From Desulfovibrio inopinatus DSM 10711 (GTDB lineage Bacteria; Desulfobacterota; Desulfovibrionia; Desulfovibrionales; Desulfovibrionaceae), in contig NZ_KE386881.1 in NCBI RefSeq assembly GCF_000429305.1, forward strand, positions 1 through 64,000: a DNA stretch of 64,000 bases. Direction: 5' to 3'. Below the pieces are notes generated by a model. It made no database searches. It saw only the letters and a program-made list of their open reading frames with translations, and was not told the DNA's origin. This document shows positions 19,305 through 28,725 of this stretch, one piece after another (positions within the stretch are counted from its first letter, which is position 1; the number at the start of each line of letters is the position of its first letter). Made by a program: the position numbers and the translations under genes.

Positions 19305-20036
19305 ATGATAAATTATACAAGCAGCCTAGAAAAAATTGAATTTTTATTGAGCTTCTGCATTTCACTCAGAAAAAAATTTCTCTATGCACCTATCCCCAAA
19401 GTGGCTCACACAACGATAAAAAAGACCCTCTTCACCTTGGAAATGAGCGAAGCCGGGCTCACCTATGAAGGGAATGTACATGATTGTCTTGCCTCTCCTT
19501 TTATCTTACCGTACCAACTCCCTGACTCCATGCTCCATGAAATATTTCTCAAACATACATATTTTAAATTTACCTTTATACGAAATCCAATTGATAGAAT
19601 TGCATCAGGATACTTAGACAAAATATCGAACACAACGAATGAAAGGAAGATAGAACGGGCTTACTTTGAAAAAATGCTCGGGGCAGATGAGAATACAGAA
19701 ATTACACTTGTAGACTTCTTATCCGTATTACGAAAAACACCTCCTGACGCCATGGACCTCCACTTTAAGCCTCAATCTGACGTTATTCTCTCCAACACTA
19801 TCGACTATGATTTTATTGGCTCAATGGACTCACTTGACACGGAACTCCCCATGATCCTTTCAAAAATATACAACAAACCATACAATGAAATACAAGTGAC
19901 AAACGTCACACACCACGCCACGAATGCTTCAAATAAAATTCCAAGTGTATTCACAGAACAACGAGCATACGACCTGGCTGAAGAAATATATAAAGATGAC
20001 TTCAAACTTTATCAGTCAGTTATCTCGAAGCAGTAA
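19305..20036 (+). CDS. Sulfotransferase family 2-like protein
   Basis: About 243 aa. The 5'-phosphosulfate-binding loop is FLYAPIPKVAHTTIKKTL, and the 3'-phosphate-binding region FKFTFIRNPIDRIASGYLDK, both as in the carbohydrate sulfotransferase family (Sulfotransfer_2). It would move sulfate from PAPS to a hydroxyl on a sugar. The ATG at 19305 follows AAGG by 6 bases. It sits 146 bases after the two-domain glycosyltransferase and on the same strand, which suggests that the glycan made by that enzyme is sulfated. Low GC content and isolated context suggest acquisition. It is near the short end for the family but both key loops are present. Confidence 0.8.
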   Translation: MINYTSSLEKIEFLLSFCISLRKKFLYAPIPKVAHTTIKKTLFTLEMSEAGLTYEGNVHDCLASPFILPYQLPDSMLHEIFLKHTYFKFTFIRNPIDRIASGYLDKISNTTNERKIERAYFEKMLGADENTEITLVDFLSVLRKTPPDAMDLHFKPQSDVILSNTIDYDFIGSMDSLDTELPMILSKIYNKPYNEIQVTNVTHHATNASNKIPSVFTEQRAYDLAEEIYKDDFKLYQSVISKQ

Positions 20037-20109
20037 AAACAAATCCGAGACTTTCATAATAAAAAACCATGGTAAATCATTTTATGCATATGGACTGAAA
20101 CATCCACTA

Positions 20110-21717
20110 TTATCCCACTCTCTGATTGTTTGCACGATTCAATCGGTCTTGCAATATATTTTTCCGATACTGAAACAAATTTTCCCCGATTGCACATGCA
20201 CTGAGATAGCGCACCAACCGACTCGGATTCTTCTGTCGCACTTGGACCAGTTGTCGCCAGAACTGCCCCCGATACGGGGCAACAACGCCTTGTCGCCAAA
20301 CAACACGAATCAGTGCCATGTATTCCCATAACCGACGGGATACAGATCCTTTGGGTAACGTCACATTTTTCGTTTTCCGGCCAGGATTACCATTGGGGGA
20401 CATGGCTTTGCGTGTGGGCCGCATTTCCAAAGTGTAACGGAAAGCACGAGCGAGATAGGCTTGCGGTTCATAAAGACGATCAATGGCTTTATAGAACTCT
20501 TCAAGAATCTCTTCTCGCGGCCTTGATGGTTGAAAATTCATCGCAGAACCGCGCACGCCGCATGTATCGCCGTCAAGCGTCAACCGGCCTTCGCGTTCTA
20601 ATCGGTCCCACAACTTGGTATTAGGCAACGCCTGCAGCATATTGACCATGATCACCGGCATTCCTATTTTTTCGACAAAGGCACAAATACGCTCTCCCAT
20701 ACCTTTGGTTTCTCCATCAAAACCAATGATGAAACTCCCCAACACGGGCAATCCATTGGCATTAATGTTGCGCAACGACTCTTCCAATGGGTTATGAACA
20801 TTTTGCTGTTTGTTGGTTACCTTCAAGACATTTTCATCTGGTGATTCCACGCCTACGAAAACATCGCCAAAATTGGCCGCGGTCATGAGATCAATGAGTT
20901 CTTTGTCTTGTCCAAGGTTGACCGATGCCTGACAGAAGAAACTGAACGGTTCATCACGTTCTGCCATCCAAGGAATGAGTTTCTCCAAAATCGCGCGGGC
21001 ATGCTTTTTATTGCCGATAAAATTGTCGTCGCAGATAAAAATCGATCCTCGCCAGCCCAACAAATAAAGCATGTTGAGTTCCGCCATGACTTGATCCGGG
21101 CTTTTATAACGCGGAACGCGACCAAAGAGGTTTATAATATCGCAAAACTCACATGAAAAAGGACAACCCCGCGACGTTTGAATAGAAACAGTGTCGTAGT
21201 CTTCAAGATGCAACAGGTCATACCGCGGAATCGGTGAGACGCCCATATTGGGTTTCTCCGACTCCTCGAAGACGCCGCTCGTCTCCCCTCGAGAAAGGGC
21301 ATCAAGAAACCCGGCAATAGAATCTTCTGCCTCACCCTTGATAAGATAATCGCAACCAGCATCAAGTATGTCTTGAGGAACACTCGTGGCGTACGGCCCT
21401 CCAACAGCAACTGGAATACCGCGACGTTTGGCTTCACGAATAAGCGACAGCATTCCTTCGCGTTGCACAATCATTCCTGTAATCATAACAAGATCGGCAA
21501 ACTGCCAATCTTCTTCACGAAGCTCTCGCGTATTCATGTCACAGGCGCGTAAATCCCAATTCGAAGGCAATAACGCAGCCACCGTGACAAGTCCCAAAGG
21601 CGGAGCCATAGCTTTTCGTCCGGATAAACGGACGGTTTCTTGAAAACTCCAAAATGAATACGGGGAAGCGGGATGGATAAGCAGAACGCGGCGTGGATCG
21701 AGAGACAAAGCTGACAC
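20110..21717 (-). CDS. B12-binding radical SAM protein with DUF4070
   Basis: 535 aa. An N-terminal cobalamin-binding Rossmann domain (residues 10-140; no canonical DxHxxG motif, as usual in this class), then a radical SAM barrel with the [4Fe-4S] motif C185-xxx-C189-xx-C192 in GCPFSCEFCDI, continued by LFGRVPRYKSPDQVMAEL and ICDDNFIGNKK. The C-terminal 100 residues fit the DUF4070 region. Members of this group include the hopanoid C-2 methylase HpnP, but many others are uncharacterised, and no hopanoid genes lie near, so only the class is called. GTG start with AAGGA 7 bases upstream. It converges on the sulfotransferase gene. Confidence 0.88.
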   Translation of the reverse strand: MSALSLDPRRVLLIHPASPYSFWSFQETVRLSGRKAMAPPLGLVTVAALLPSNWDLRACDMNTRELREEDWQFADLVMITGMIVQREGMLSLIREAKRRGIPVAVGGPYATSVPQDILDAGCDYLIKGEAEDSIAGFLDALSRGETSGVFEESEKPNMGVSPIPRYDLLHLEDYDTVSIQTSRGCPFSCEFCDIINLFGRVPRYKSPDQVMAELNMLYLLGWRGSIFICDDNFIGNKKHARAILEKLIPWMAERDEPFSFFCQASVNLGQDKELIDLMTAANFGDVFVGVESPDENVLKVTNKQQNVHNPLEESLRNINANGLPVLGSFIIGFDGETKGMGERICAFVEKIGMPVIMVNMLQALPNTKLWDRLEREGRLTLDGDTCGVRGSAMNFQPSRPREEILEEFYKAIDRLYEPQAYLARAFRYTLEMRPTRKAMSPNGNPGRKTKNVTLPKGSVSRRLWEYMALIRVVWRQGVVAPYRGQFWRQLVQVRQKNPSRLVRYLSACAIGENLFQYRKNILQDRLNRANNQRVG

Positions 21718-22212
21718 ACGAAGTCCTTATCGTTAGGAAATGGCAGCGGAAATGAAACAACTCACCATGACAACCACGGCGTCGCACTCTATCGCATCCC
21801 CGCTGAGAAGGGAAAACTTAAATTTGCGTTTTTCAATATGATACGAAAATCGCGTATGAGAGAAAAGCGGCAACACCGCCTTCTTACGTTCTAAAATTCA
21901 CAATCAACATTTAAGCACATATTCCGTACCATATCGAGCGCCACCATCGGTCCTCCATCACGTTCATGGATACGAGATGTTTATTACAATATCTCTCGTC
22001 TACAACAATAAAAAATCGACAAAGAGAGTACAACTCCATACTACTCAACACGTGTAAAACGACACGACACATCGAATCCACACCATTCCATACACAATAA
22101 TATACACGACCAACCTGGTATCATTCATTAACCGAAATATCGAAAGATGCCATGAATACGCTCATTTCCACCACAACTTGACCCCAAGGCGAAGCGCGTC
22201 GTAAATCCGGTC
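21718..22212. other. Divergent intergenic region
   Basis: About 500 AT-rich bases between the divergent radical SAM and YigZ genes. No gene, tRNA or clear repeat is recognised; it presumably holds both promoters. Confidence 0.4.
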
Positions 22213-22845
22213 ATGCGATACCCCATTCCCGACATCGGTTTGCAGCGCTCTGAAGAGGTCATTAAACAGAGCCGATTCATCGTATCGATAGAACATGCGC
22301 CGGGACCAGGCGCAGCCAAGGCTTTCATTGAGCGTTGTCGCATGGAATTTCCCGACGCCAGTCATAATTGTTTTGCTTTTCTCGCGGCCTCTCCCGCCGA
22401 TACAACGTTGGCCGGATCATCCGATGATGGCGAACCGCGTGGAACTGCCGGACGTCCTATGCTCAATGTCCTCACGGGAAGTGGACTGGGTGAAATTGTC
22501 GCCGTCGTTACACGCTATTTCGGCGGAATCAAATTGGGAACGGGAGGTCTGGTGCGCGCCTACTCCGGTGCTCTCGCCAACGGTCTTGCAATCCTGCCAC
22601 AGCGCTGGCATGTGGATGTTCAGGCGGTACGCATTCTTTTCGGGCATCATTTCGTCACGCCGATAACCCGTCTTGTTGACGAATTCGAAGGAACCATTGC
22701 AGTCACGGAATATGGCATGGACGCAGAGTTCATCGTCCATATCCCCCTGGAATATGTTGAGCGGTTTACGGCTTCGGTCAAAGATATCACCCACGGAGAC
22801 TGCTTCCTGGAACAACTCGACGCCGTTCACACGCAGCGAGGATGA
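22213..22845 (+). CDS. YigZ/IMPACT-family protein
   Basis: 210 aa. The N-terminal IMPACT domain has KQSRFIVSIEHAPGPGAAKAFIE, SHNCFAFL, DDGEPRGTAGRPML and VVTRYFGGIKLGTGGLVRAYSGA, diagnostic for the family; the C-terminal half is the ferredoxin-like UPF0029 domain. Bacterial members are of unclear role, with links to translation regulation through the eukaryotic IMPACT homologue. The stop overlaps the start of the following LysE gene (ATGA), so the two are translationally coupled. Confidence 0.92.
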   Translation: MRYPIPDIGLQRSEEVIKQSRFIVSIEHAPGPGAAKAFIERCRMEFPDASHNCFAFLAASPADTTLAGSSDDGEPRGTAGRPMLNVLTGSGLGEIVAVVTRYFGGIKLGTGGLVRAYSGALANGLAILPQRWHVDVQAVRILFGHHFVTPITRLVDEFEGTIAVTEYGMDAEFIVHIPLEYVERFTASVKDITHGDCFLEQLDAVHTQRG

Positions 22846-23498
22846 CTATGTTCGGTATTCACGATTTTCTCATGTTTGTTGCTTCGGGACTCTTGCTCAG
22901 CATCACTCCCGGACAGGATGTCCTGTATATCGTCGGCCGTGGAGCGTCCCAAGGTTCCAAAGCCGGTATGGTCGCTGCACTGGGTGTAGGGACGGGATGC
23001 CTGGTTCACATTACCGCCGCCACGTTGGGCCTTTCCGCCCTCATCGCGACATCGGCGACAGTATTTACTGTCATCAAAATCATTGGGGCGGCATACCTTT
23101 TGTATATGGGGGTCTCCATTTTACGAAGTGCCAAACCCGCTGCTGTCGACGCGTATGCATGTACCATCACGAGTTCCACTCCCTCCACCAATCTGGTGAC
23201 TATTTGGCGACAAGGCTTTCTTTGCAACGCATTGAATCCGAAAGTTGCGCTCTTCTTTTTGGCCTTTTTACCTCAGTTTATTGATCCCACCAGCACCCAG
23301 ACGAATATGGCATTTCTCACATTAGGCGTTGTGTTTTCCATCAATGGAACGTTGGTCTGTCTGCTCTACGGGATTTGTGCCGGTCGCCTGGCAGCCAAGA
23401 TCAATCCCGCCGGACATTTGGCAGCGTGGTCAAAACGCCTCGCGGGATGCGTATTCCTTGGCCTTGGTCTTCGACTCGCTCTATCCGAACGGGGATAA
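22842..23498 (+). CDS. LysE/RhtB-family amino-acid exporter
   Basis: 218-aa inner-membrane protein with six helices. The family signature SITPGQDVLYIVGRGASQGSKAG lies at the first helix-loop, and the later QGFLCNALNPKVALFFLAFLPQF segment is also typical. It should export amino acids or related small metabolites by proton exchange; the substrate is unknown. ATG overlaps the yigZ-like stop by 4 bases; a second ATG two codons on is possible. Confidence 0.9.
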   Translation: MTMFGIHDFLMFVASGLLLSITPGQDVLYIVGRGASQGSKAGMVAALGVGTGCLVHITAATLGLSALIATSATVFTVIKIIGAAYLLYMGVSILRSAKPAAVDAYACTITSSTPSTNLVTIWRQGFLCNALNPKVALFFLAFLPQFIDPTSTQTNMAFLTLGVVFSINGTLVCLLYGICAGRLAAKINPAGHLAAWSKRLAGCVFLGLGLRLALSERG

Positions 23499-23658
23499 AT
23501 GTCCAAAGCGCGCGACGTCTGCACAACATAACGGCCAAACAACATGCCAACGCGTCGTCTCGTCATGGTGTTTGACACCAATTGTCTTTTCTCTGAAACC
23601 GTTTCGCCACACGCGACGAGTAGATCTTACACGCAAAACATGAGTGGAGGCTCTCGTC

Positions 23659-25050
23659 ATGAATATTCGCGTTCTAATGTCGCTCGGTGTTGCAGCGCTG
23701 AGTCTTGGTATGATCTCTCCAAGTTTCGCCGCTGAGCCGACGATAAAAAAATATGATATCGTTATAGATGAATCGCTGTTCGTTCCCTACGACGGTGCAG
23801 CAAAGCATGACTTTCCCAAAGGCTTTCCCGTCGGCGTTGGCTCAAGCATGTACTATGTCGGTAAAGACGAAGACGGCGCCTTGCTTTTCAGTCTGATCAG
23901 TGATCGCGGCCCCAATGCAGACTCCCCGGCATACAAAGCCGACGACGACGCCAAACCGGTCAAAACCAAAATGTTTCCGGCTCCCCAATTCAATCCTGGG
24001 TTCGGTATCGTCAAAGTGACAGCCGACAAAGCCGAACTCGTCGACTTCACCACGCTGAAGTCAGCTCCGGAAAAACCGATCACCGGTCTGCCCATCCCCC
24101 AGGGCGCAATAGGCTCTACCGGCGAAACCCCGTTATCCGACAGCTTGACGATCCTCCCCTATGATAAAAACGGCATGGATACGGAAGGCATTGAGGCCGA
24201 CAGCGATGGGAACCTCTGGGTGTGCGATGAATACGGTCCGTTTATCGCGAAGCTTGACCCCAAAACCGGCGTCATCCTTGAAAAATACGGTCCGGGCGAA
24301 GGTCTTCCTGAGATTGTCAAATTCCGCCAACCGAATCGTGGTTTCGAGGGGCTGACCATCACCCCCTCGGGCAAAATCATTGCTGCAGTCCAGAGCATTC
24401 TCGATGTGGACGGCAAGGTCAAAAAAAGCAACGCCCAATTCATCCGGTTTGTTGAGCTTGATCCCAAGACAGGCAAGACCCGCATGTTTGCCTACCCCCA
24501 TGATGTTGATGCCTTCAAAAAAAGCCGAGATGCCAAAATCGGCGATTTAGCTGCCGTGTCCGATGACAAACTCCTCGTCGTGGAACAGGGCAAGGGCAAA
24601 GACAAAAAAATGCGCAACCTGATTTACATGGTTGATTTGAGCAAAGCCACCGATCTGACCGGAAAGACCGCTTCCGACGGCAAGCCCCTGGAAACGATCG
24701 ATACCGCCGAGGAGTTATCCAAAGCCGGTGTTGTCCCCATGAGCAAAACGTTTGTTTTCGACCTGAAAGCGCATGGCTGGAAGCCGTCAAAAGCTGAAGG
24801 CATTGCTCTGTTGGATGATGGAAAGACCCTGGCTGTCGCTTCAGACAACGATTTCGGCATGACGCTGGACGTCGAAAATCCTGCGAAGGACAAAGACGGC
24901 AAGGACGTCAAAAAACCCACAGGGTATGTTGTCGATTCCAAAGGGACCATCACCTACGAAAAAGAACACACCAATACGACGTTCCATGTAAAGCCCACGG
25001 GTGAACGGTCGCAAATTTGGCTCATCACTCTGCCTGAGCCGATCAAATAA
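23659..25050 (+). CDS. Secreted esterase-like phytase-family protein
   Basis: 463 aa with a Sec signal peptide (about residues 1-25, cleavage after SPSFA). The mature part is the beta-propeller esterase-like phytase domain: DRGPNADSP, GMDTEGIEADSDGNLWVCDEYGPFI, NRGFEGLTITPSG and KAEGIALLDDGKTLAVASDNDFG. Such proteins are periplasmic or extracellular and may hydrolyse phosphoesters, though activity is rarely shown. Start at 23659 follows GGAGG by 8 bases. A perfect terminator follows the gene. Confidence 0.88.
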   Translation: MNIRVLMSLGVAALSLGMISPSFAAEPTIKKYDIVIDESLFVPYDGAAKHDFPKGFPVGVGSSMYYVGKDEDGALLFSLISDRGPNADSPAYKADDDAKPVKTKMFPAPQFNPGFGIVKVTADKAELVDFTTLKSAPEKPITGLPIPQGAIGSTGETPLSDSLTILPYDKNGMDTEGIEADSDGNLWVCDEYGPFIAKLDPKTGVILEKYGPGEGLPEIVKFRQPNRGFEGLTITPSGKIIAAVQSILDVDGKVKKSNAQFIRFVELDPKTGKTRMFAYPHDVDAFKKSRDAKIGDLAAVSDDKLLVVEQGKGKDKKMRNLIYMVDLSKATDLTGKTASDGKPLETIDTAEELSKAGVVPMSKTFVFDLKAHGWKPSKAEGIALLDDGKTLAVASDNDFGMTLDVENPAKDKDGKDVKKPTGYVVDSKGTITYEKEHTNTTFHVKPTGERSQIWLITLPEPIK

Positions 25051-25083
25051 TTCTTCCTCTCACTTCATCCCTCTCCTTGAGAC

Positions 25084-25113
25084 GGGCCGTCCCCCCAGGC
25101 GGCCCTTTTTTTT
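25084..25113 (+). terminator. Rho-independent terminator of the phytase-like gene
   Basis: GGGCCG (25084-25089), 10-base loop, CGGCCC (25100-25105), then eight T. Confidence 0.85.
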
Positions 25114-25182
25114 CTCAACCACCTTGACCTTCCCGTTCAGGGGATGCACTCTTCCGGCAAAATCCATCAAGGAGCATTTCGC

Positions 25183-26169
25183 ATGGCCGAATCTCACGAT
25201 ACTCTTTTTTCATTGGCCCGTAGTGCCTCGGCCTACGCTTTCAACGGTGACGCCGATGGCCTCTGTGCATTGGTCCAGCTTTTAGCTGGTCGTGCCGATA
25301 CGCCCATTCTCATGACCGGTGTCAAACGCGATCAGGCACTTCTCAAACGAATCCCTCCCGTCCCCGGTCCCATCTGTGTCCTCGATGTTGCCCTGGGGAA
25401 AAATATCGATGCCGTCATGCCACTCATCGAAGCGGGGACGGATATTGTTTACATCGACCACCATGCAGCCGATGATCTTCCCGATCATCCACAATTTCAT
25501 CCACGTATTGTCTCCACCCCCGACACCAATACGTCGAAACTCGTCTACGATCTCAACCCCACACGGCATAATGCACTCTGGGCCGTTGCCGGACTTTTCG
25601 GAGACAACCTCTTCGAGGCAGCCACAGCTCTGGCCGCTGAACACGATTTGCCCCAGGAAGATGTTGACCGGCTCAAGGATATGGGCATGTTGCTCAACTA
25701 CAACGCGTATGGAGCAACGGTTGAAGATCTCCACTTCAGCCCGTTCGACCTCGCTCGGGTCATGTGTTCCTTCACCTCGCCACTGGCATTTCTTGCTGGA
25801 ACCGACGTCATTCCCAAACTCACCCAAGGACGCGACGAGGACATCGAGAAAGCAAAAGCAATTCCCGAACTCGTCCCCGATGTTGTCGTTCTTCCAAACA
25901 AAAAATGGGCACGCCGCGCCGTTGGTGACTTTGCCAACATGCTTGCCCGCAAACATCCCGATCGTGCGCATGCGGTTCTCGTCACCACCGAACGCGGGCA
26001 CTATGTCGTCAGTGTTCGCGCTCCCATCAATGGTGGACCCAGCGCCGCCGAACTCTGCAAACAGTTTGTCACCGGTGGAGGACGCGTCAAAGCCGCCGGC
26101 ATCAACGACCTTCCCGCTGCCGAGCTTATGATGTTCGTCAATCGGTTTGCACTGCATTTCGGAGAATAG
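25183..26169 (+). CDS. DHH-family phosphoesterase
   Basis: 328 aa. DHH motifs: NGDADG (residues 21-26, metal ligands D23 and D25), DVALGKN, and IDHHAAD with the family DHH at 92-94; a DHHA1-like C-terminus contains GGGRVKAAGI (about 298-307), with Arg where many members have His. These enzymes hydrolyse phosphodiester bonds in oligonucleotides or cyclic nucleotides; c-di-AMP or nanoRNA substrates are possible but not indicated. ATG at 25183 follows AAGGAG. No sensor or RecJ-specific domain is seen. Confidence 0.86.
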   Translation: MAESHDTLFSLARSASAYAFNGDADGLCALVQLLAGRADTPILMTGVKRDQALLKRIPPVPGPICVLDVALGKNIDAVMPLIEAGTDIVYIDHHAADDLPDHPQFHPRIVSTPDTNTSKLVYDLNPTRHNALWAVAGLFGDNLFEAATALAAEHDLPQEDVDRLKDMGMLLNYNAYGATVEDLHFSPFDLARVMCSFTSPLAFLAGTDVIPKLTQGRDEDIEKAKAIPELVPDVVVLPNKKWARRAVGDFANMLARKHPDRAHAVLVTTERGHYVVSVRAPINGGPSAAELCKQFVTGGGRVKAAGINDLPAAELMMFVNRFALHFGE

Positions 26170-26187
26170 CCGAATCGCCTTCGGCGA

Positions 26188-26269
26188 CCAGGGGGAAGGA
26201 GCGGGGAAGAGGGGGGAAACCCCTTTTGAGGAAAGTGGTTTCCCCCTCTCCCCCGCTCCTTCCCCCTGG
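26188..26269. repeat. Long purine/pyrimidine inverted repeat
   Basis: Left arm 26188-26221, starting CCAGGGGGAAGGAGCGGGG, and right arm 26237-26269, ending CCCCGCTCCTTCCCCCTGG, pair over about 33 bp with one mismatch and one bulge; the loop is 15 bases. It starts 18 bases after the DHH stop and could end that transcript. One strand is almost all purine in the left arm. Pattern and placement also fit a mobile palindromic repeat; no transposase is nearby. Confidence 0.85.
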
Positions 26270-26518
26270 CCCCCCTTCCTCACCCCATCACCCCCTTTCC
26301 GCAAACCTTTTTGTCGGCGTAGTAATTTCCATTTCTGGAAGATGGTACGTTCATACATGGTGTGTGTTTTTCCACAATATGTGTCGAGTCTATCGAGACG
26401 AAAATTTTATTGTTACTTTACTCCATTTTGCAGTAAAAGAGAGGTAGAGTCACCTCCCCTTCAACAGGCAACATGTATTTGCGCTATAACGCAGAACGAC
26501 GCCAAAGCGAGGGATGCT

Positions 26519-28465
26519 ATGAATGGATGGATGGGAACCATATTGCGTGTTGATCTTGGGACCAAAAACATTGTCACACAAGCGCTTGATCCACAGTATG
26601 CGCGAGATTACATTGGAGGACGCGGATTCAACTCGTATGTCCTCTTCAATGAATTGCCCCTTGGAATTGATCCACTGTCCCCTGACAATATCTTTGCTAT
26701 GGCCCCTGGGGTGTTGTCCGGCACACCGCTAGGACTCACGAGTCGGTTGGAAGTAAGTACACTTTCCCCCTATTCGGGTATTCTTGGAGACGGTAATGCC
26801 GGCGAGTCCATGGCGTTTATGATGAAACGCGCCGGTTTGGATCAACTCATTGTGACCGGCCGTGCCAATCATCCGGTCTATCTCCGTATTCACAATGCCA
26901 AAGCGGAACTCTACGACGCGTCGGACCTTTGGGGAATGTCGACCTGGGAAGTAACGGACATTCTCAGAAACCGCCACGGCAAGACCTGCAGTGTCGCCAG
27001 CATCGGTCAAGCCGGGGAAAACCTTGTCCGCTTTGCTTCAACCATGATCGACAAATATGGTTCGGCAGCACGAGGTTCCGGCGCCGTGCTCGGCTCGAAG
27101 AATCTCAAGGCGATTGTGGTCTCGGGCGATATGCATGTAGCGCTGGCCGATGAAGCCGCCTTCAAACAGCTCGCGAAAGAAGATTACAAATTCATCAAGG
27201 CCTCGTCGTTTCAACAGGATATTGTCGCGAAATACGGCACCCATATTGGCATGATGATGTGGGAACCGGGATTTCGCAATAGCGAATCATGTATGTCTGC
27301 CGACGATGTTCCCGAGGCGTTGCGCCCCGAGAGCTGGAAACAGTACGAAACCGGTCGAGTGGGCTGCCACGGCTGCCATGTCAAATGCAAGAACCGCTAT
27401 CGTATCCCATCGGGAAGGCGTGCCGGCGAAACAGGGGAAGCACTGGAATTCGAATGTATCTATTGCCTTGGGACGAATTGCGGTATTCTCGACCCCATTC
27501 CCATCATGGAAATGGAAAACCTTTGCGATGCCTATGGGATGGATGTCATTGCGCTCGGCAACACGATTGCTATGGCAAAGGATTTGTATAGCCGCGGCCT
27601 GCTCACATCGGCACAAACCGGCGGGCTGTCGCTTGATTGGGAAGACGCCGATGCCCAAGTCGAGTTGGTTCACGCCACGGCATTACGGCAAGGTTTCGGC
27701 AACTTGGTGGCCGAAGGCATGTACGGTCTGGCTGAACAGCTCGGTAATACGGCTATGGAGCTGTGTTATCACGTTAAAGGCCTGTCGCGCGGCACCTATC
27801 CGCCTGGTGTTTTTGCCTTGGCGCACGCCACGTCCACCCGTGGCGCCGATCACCTTCGGGGACGTTCCTGGGCTTTCAATCAGGTCGATCCTGATATCTT
27901 CCCCGTCCTCAAAGAACATGGTCTGATGATCGAGAACCCGGATGCTGATCCAGCCCCGGCGCTTATTGTCGGAGAACGCATTACCACCCTGTCCGACTGC
28001 ACCGGGCGATGCAAAGGCGGCGTCAACAACTGGATTTGCGCCATGCCGCTCTGTTGGAAAAAGCCCATTTTCGGCGGTCTGGTCGACCTGCTCACCGCGG
28101 CCTGTGGCGTACCGTACACCGTGGAAGAACTCGAACGCGCCGCCGACCGCATCTATACGCTGGAACACGCCTTCAACATCTGCCGTGGAGTCCGTCGCCG
28201 CCATGACAGTTTGCCGCAAAAACCGGAACTCTATCACAGCGCCGAAGGGGCGGCCGAACGACAACTGCACGAAGCCCACGTCACACGGTATTACCAACTC
28301 CGGGGGTACGACGAACACACCGGAGTTCCAACGGCAAAGCGTCTCGAAGAACTCGGGCTTGATGGAGTCGCAGAACGCCTCAAGACGTGTCAGGAAACAT
28401 CTAATTGGAACGGTCCCCCGCTCTGGGATGAAGCGGAGTATCCACAAGGAACCAAGCGGGTTTGA
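26519..28465 (+). CDS. Aldehyde:ferredoxin oxidoreductase family protein
   Basis: 648 aa, the usual AOR length. N-terminal tungstopterin-binding part: GTILRVDLGTK, YIGGRGFNSYVLFNE, GVLSGTPLGLTSRLEVSTLSP and GNAGESMAFMMKRAG. The [4Fe-4S] ligands are in GCHGCHVKCKNRY (CxxCxxxC) with a late Cys in DCTGRCKGG. AORs oxidise aldehydes to acids and reduce ferredoxin with a tungsten bis-pterin. GAGGGA precedes the ATG at 26519; an open frame upstream runs across the inverted repeat and is not believed. It stands alone, followed by a terminator. Confidence 0.93.
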   Translation: MNGWMGTILRVDLGTKNIVTQALDPQYARDYIGGRGFNSYVLFNELPLGIDPLSPDNIFAMAPGVLSGTPLGLTSRLEVSTLSPYSGILGDGNAGESMAFMMKRAGLDQLIVTGRANHPVYLRIHNAKAELYDASDLWGMSTWEVTDILRNRHGKTCSVASIGQAGENLVRFASTMIDKYGSAARGSGAVLGSKNLKAIVVSGDMHVALADEAAFKQLAKEDYKFIKASSFQQDIVAKYGTHIGMMMWEPGFRNSESCMSADDVPEALRPESWKQYETGRVGCHGCHVKCKNRYRIPSGRRAGETGEALEFECIYCLGTNCGILDPIPIMEMENLCDAYGMDVIALGNTIAMAKDLYSRGLLTSAQTGGLSLDWEDADAQVELVHATALRQGFGNLVAEGMYGLAEQLGNTAMELCYHVKGLSRGTYPPGVFALAHATSTRGADHLRGRSWAFNQVDPDIFPVLKEHGLMIENPDADPAPALIVGERITTLSDCTGRCKGGVNNWICAMPLCWKKPIFGGLVDLLTAACGVPYTVEELERAADRIYTLEHAFNICRGVRRRHDSLPQKPELYHSAEGAAERQLHEAHVTRYYQLRGYDEHTGVPTAKRLEELGLDGVAERLKTCQETSNWNGPPLWDEAEYPQGTKRV

Positions 28466-28493
28466 TGGAGGCATGAACGAAAGAAGGAACATG

Positions 28494-28522
28494 AGGTGGC
28501 CTTTCGGTGAAGGTCACCTTTT
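28494..28522 (+). terminator. Terminator of the AOR gene
   Basis: GGTGGCCTT (28495-28503), loop TCGGTG, AAGGTCACC (28510-28518) and TTTT. One G-T pair in the stem. Confidence 0.75.
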
Positions 28523-28648
28523 CGTGTAAAAACAGTACAAAATAGCCAAGATATAAAAAAATCACAATACAAGGCCAGGAGAAACTCTTACAAATACGAA
28601 AGGTGAGCGCTCTCTCCAAGATAGAACTATTAAACGTTTTTGAAGATT

Positions 28649-28680
28649 CTTAAGAAACTTTTTTCAATAAGTTTCTTAAG
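28649..28680. repeat. Perfect 12-bp inverted repeat between AOR and TRAP genes
   Basis: CTTAAGAAACTT (28649-28660), loop TTTTCAAT, AAGTTTCTTAAG (28669-28680). AT-rich, 46 bases beyond the TRAP stop; probably a terminator element for the convergent genes, although a T-run directly after it is lacking on either strand. Confidence 0.6.
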
Positions 28681-28725
28681 CCGCCGGAGGCATTCACTTT
28701 TCTTCATCGAAAAAGTATCAACACA

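Noticed and set aside
25282-26358. 358-codon open frame on the minus strand
   Set aside because: Antisense to the DHH phosphoesterase and across the purine-rich palindrome; Gly/Arg-rich low-complexity translation caused by the palindrome.
26147-26518. N-terminal extension of the AOR gene
   Set aside because: The longer frame translates the inverted repeat; a good ribosome site and the AOR N-terminus MNGWMGTILRVDL fix the start at 26519.
27683-28492. 269-codon frame on the minus strand
   Set aside because: Shadow of the AOR gene, whose frame carries the family motifs.
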